7,430 nt of DNA from the NCBI GenBank assembly GCA_009782665.1, contig WRIP01000057.1, forward strand, positions 1-7,430. Reading direction: 5' to 3'. Both the position numbers and the translations under genes were made by a program. Origin of the DNA: Oscillospiraceae bacterium. Its GTDB lineage: Bacteria > Bacillota > Clostridia > Oscillospirales > Ruminococcaceae. The notes under the pieces were generated by a model. That model was not told where the DNA came from, searched no databases, and saw only the letters and a program-made list of their open reading frames with translations. Within the stretch, counting starts at the first letter, position 1, and each line of letters begins with the position of its first letter. Shown here in pieces: positions 6,572 to 7,430 of this stretch.

Positions 6572-6625
6572 TTACCGATAGGGCGTGATAATAACCTGCA
6601 TAATGGTATTGTCAAAAGAAAACAT
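6572..6625 (-). CDS. Short upstream ORF, probable 17-residue leader peptide
   Basis: A 17-codon ORF begins at the ATG at 6625 with GGAGA 5 bases upstream and ends at TAA (6572-6574). The peptide would be MFSFDNTIMQVIITPYR. It starts about 20 bases after the predicted transcription start and ends about 58 bases before the terminator stem, a usual layout for a regulatory leader peptide. A ribosome at its stop codon would cover roughly the GTTGC/GCCGA segment that could pair downstream. It has no run of a single amino acid codon, so amino-acid attenuation of the trp or his type is not suggested; sensing of translation inhibitors or of a specific stall would fit better. It could also be chance, since it is very short. 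Confidence 0.5.
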   Translation of the reverse strand: MFSFDNTIMQVIITPYR

Positions 6626-6651
6626 AGATTTCTCCGTAAAGAATTTTTCTG

Positions 6652-6681
6652 ATTATACTGTCACTTTTCATCTCTTGTCAA
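6652..6681 (-). promoter_or_regulatory. Strong vegetative promoter of the exporter operon
   Basis: On the minus strand TTGACA (6676-6681) and TATAAT (6652-6657), both perfect consensus hexamers, are separated by 18 bases. The predicted start is near 6645. This is the best promoter in the window and lies downstream of the phosphodiesterase gene, so the exporter operon has its own transcript. Confidence 0.85.
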
Positions 6682-6822
6682 TAGGCAATTTTCCCGCTAC
6701 AAGTGTTCGGTGAGCATTACCTTTCCATATAGTCTTAGGAAATATATATAACATGGATAATGTAGTTGTATCTTTTCGTCCGGTTATCGAATGAAAAAGA
6801 GTAAACCGATATATTTTCCTCT

Positions 6823-7430
6823 TTACCATCTGGATTCTGGAGTATATCCCTCAAAGATAAGACCGTCAGATATCGCAAGGAGTTCATTATGTCGCTGCTG
6901 GTTCTTGATAGTCCATCTGAAGATCATGACCCTGAGCAGTTTAAGAATCATTAATGCTAAACAGTTGTCTTCATGTTGGTAGGCGATGAAATGCGGTCGA
7001 CTTATCAGGTTCAATAGCAGACTGTGTAGTAGAAACCCGGTAAAAGGATTGGTCGTTCCCTTGTATCCCGTTGCAGCCATCGACAGTTGTCCCCGGATTA
7101 TACTGGGATCAGCCTTCTTGAACCAAGCGACTGCCAAAGGATCAAAACTTTCAACGCAATATATCCCGTCATAACCTCTCAGTATCTCATAGGTTAAGCG
7201 GCAGATCTCGTTGACCCATTCACGACCCCCTTCCGATTTGATCTCTACGACTATCGGCAGATTTTTGTCTAGAACTGCCAGTACATCCTCCAGCAATGGT
7301 ATCTCTTCACGTCCATATACCTTAATCTGTTTCAATTGATTGTAATCGATATCCAGTATCTTTTGGTCAATCGAGGAGGTTCTGGCGAGATCTGAATCAT
7401 GAAATACCACAACCTTTTTATCACGAGTTA
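6823..7430 (-). CDS. Glycerophosphodiester phosphodiesterase, 5' end outside window (partial)
   Basis: The frame is open to the right edge, so the start is not in the window; the GTG at 7408-7410 is an internal valine. The visible 201 residues begin T-R-D-K-K-V-V-V-F-H-D, the classic second catalytic-histidine segment of GDPD enzymes. P-L-L-E-D-V-L-A-V-L and V-V-E-I-K-S-E follow; the Glu before the Ile-Lys is the usual metal ligand. Further on come V-E-S-F-D, I-R-G-Q-L-S, R-P-H-F-I-A-Y and the terminal W-T-I-K...D-G-L-I-F-E-G-Y. About 40 N-terminal residues, including the first catalytic His (A-H-R-G), are missing. The family hydrolyses glycerophosphodiesters to glycerol 3-phosphate and an alcohol in phospholipid turnover. 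No convincing terminator follows, so some read-through into the exporter leader is possible. Confidence 0.88.
   Translation of the reverse strand, partial: TRDKKVVVFHDSDLARTSSIDQKILDIDYNQLKQIKVYGREEIPLLEDVLAVLDKNLPIVVEIKSEGGREWVNEICRLTYEILRGYDGIYCVESFDPLAVAWFKKADPSIIRGQLSMAATGYKGTTNPFTGFLLHSLLLNLISRPHFIAYQHEDNCLALMILKLLRVMIFRWTIKNQQRHNELLAISDGLIFEGYTPESRW

Larger units (their letters stand above)
6476..6645 (-). promoter_or_regulatory. 5' leader of the exporter operon, attenuator-like
   Basis: From the predicted transcription start near 6645 the leader runs about 180 bases to the ATPase start. In order it holds a short ORF with its own ribosome binding site, a GC-richer middle part and the terminator. 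Possible alternative pairings are visible: minus-strand TGCATC (6534-6529) with GATGCA in the terminator (6503-6498), and GTTGC (6561-6557) with GCAAC in the terminator loop and arm (6500-6496). A GCCGA/TCGGC hairpin (6554-6558 with 6526-6530) may compete. I do not recognise a known riboswitch or T-box motif. The layout resembles ribosome-mediated attenuators of drug-exporter genes such as bmrB-bmrCD of Bacillus subtilis. Confidence 0.62.

Noticed and set aside
6466..6645. T-box or a known riboswitch in the exporter leader.
   Set aside because: I could not find the T-box sequence (UGGNACCGCG type) or a familiar riboswitch core; a covariance-model search would be needed to be sure.
6781..6808. 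CGGTT/AACCG inverted repeat just after the phosphodiesterase stop, as its terminator.
   Set aside because: Five base pairs with a long loop and no T-tract following on the minus strand.

Overview
The window is a compact run of envelope or secondary-metabolism style genes, all on the minus strand, so it reads from high to low coordinates. Strong GGAGG-type ribosome binding sites, one promoter with perfect -35 and -10 consensus hexamers, U-tract terminators and transcript-leader attenuation suggest a Firmicute of low to moderate G+C, Clostridia- or Bacilli-like. This is inference only. Isoleucine ATA and TAT codons are common across all the genes, so nothing stands out as recently acquired. I see no rRNA, tRNA, CRISPR array, insertion sequence or long repeat.

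Layout in transcription order. (1) 7430-6823: the 3' two thirds or more of a glycerophosphodiester phosphodiesterase, whose start lies outside the window. (2) 6822-6466: a 357-base gap. It holds a TTGACA-18-TATAAT promoter, a leader of about 180 nt with a 17-codon upstream ORF that has its own Shine-Dalgarno, and a U-tract terminator ending right at the ribosome binding site of the next gene. This is the architecture of a transcription attenuator. The rest of the gap (6682-6822) is AT-rich and I see nothing in it. (3) 6465-3902: a three-gene ABC-2 exporter operon (ATPase, permease, permease), tightly coupled. (4) 3901-3693: a gap with a 9-bp perfect inverted repeat sitting inside a good sigma-70-type promoter; the same repeat may also act as a weak terminator for the exporter operon. 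(5) 3692-1: a second tightly packed operon of FkbH-like HAD-IIIC protein, acyl carrier protein, SDR oxidoreductase and a GNAT-like tandem acyltransferase that runs off the left edge.

How the genes may work together: FkbH-type enzymes are known to take 1,3-bisphosphoglycerate, dephosphorylate it and place a glyceryl group on an ACP. Here the ACP follows at once (8-bp overlap), then a reductase/dehydrogenase and an acyltransferase of a type I associate with surface-polysaccharide loci. My inference is that this operon builds a small glyceryl-derived acyl group on the ACP and transfers it to an acceptor, perhaps an amino sugar of an envelope glycan. No PKS or acyl-CoA dehydrogenase is visible in the window. 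The exporter has its own leader-controlled promoter, and its cargo cannot be told from sequence; a link to the acyl operon is possible but unproven.
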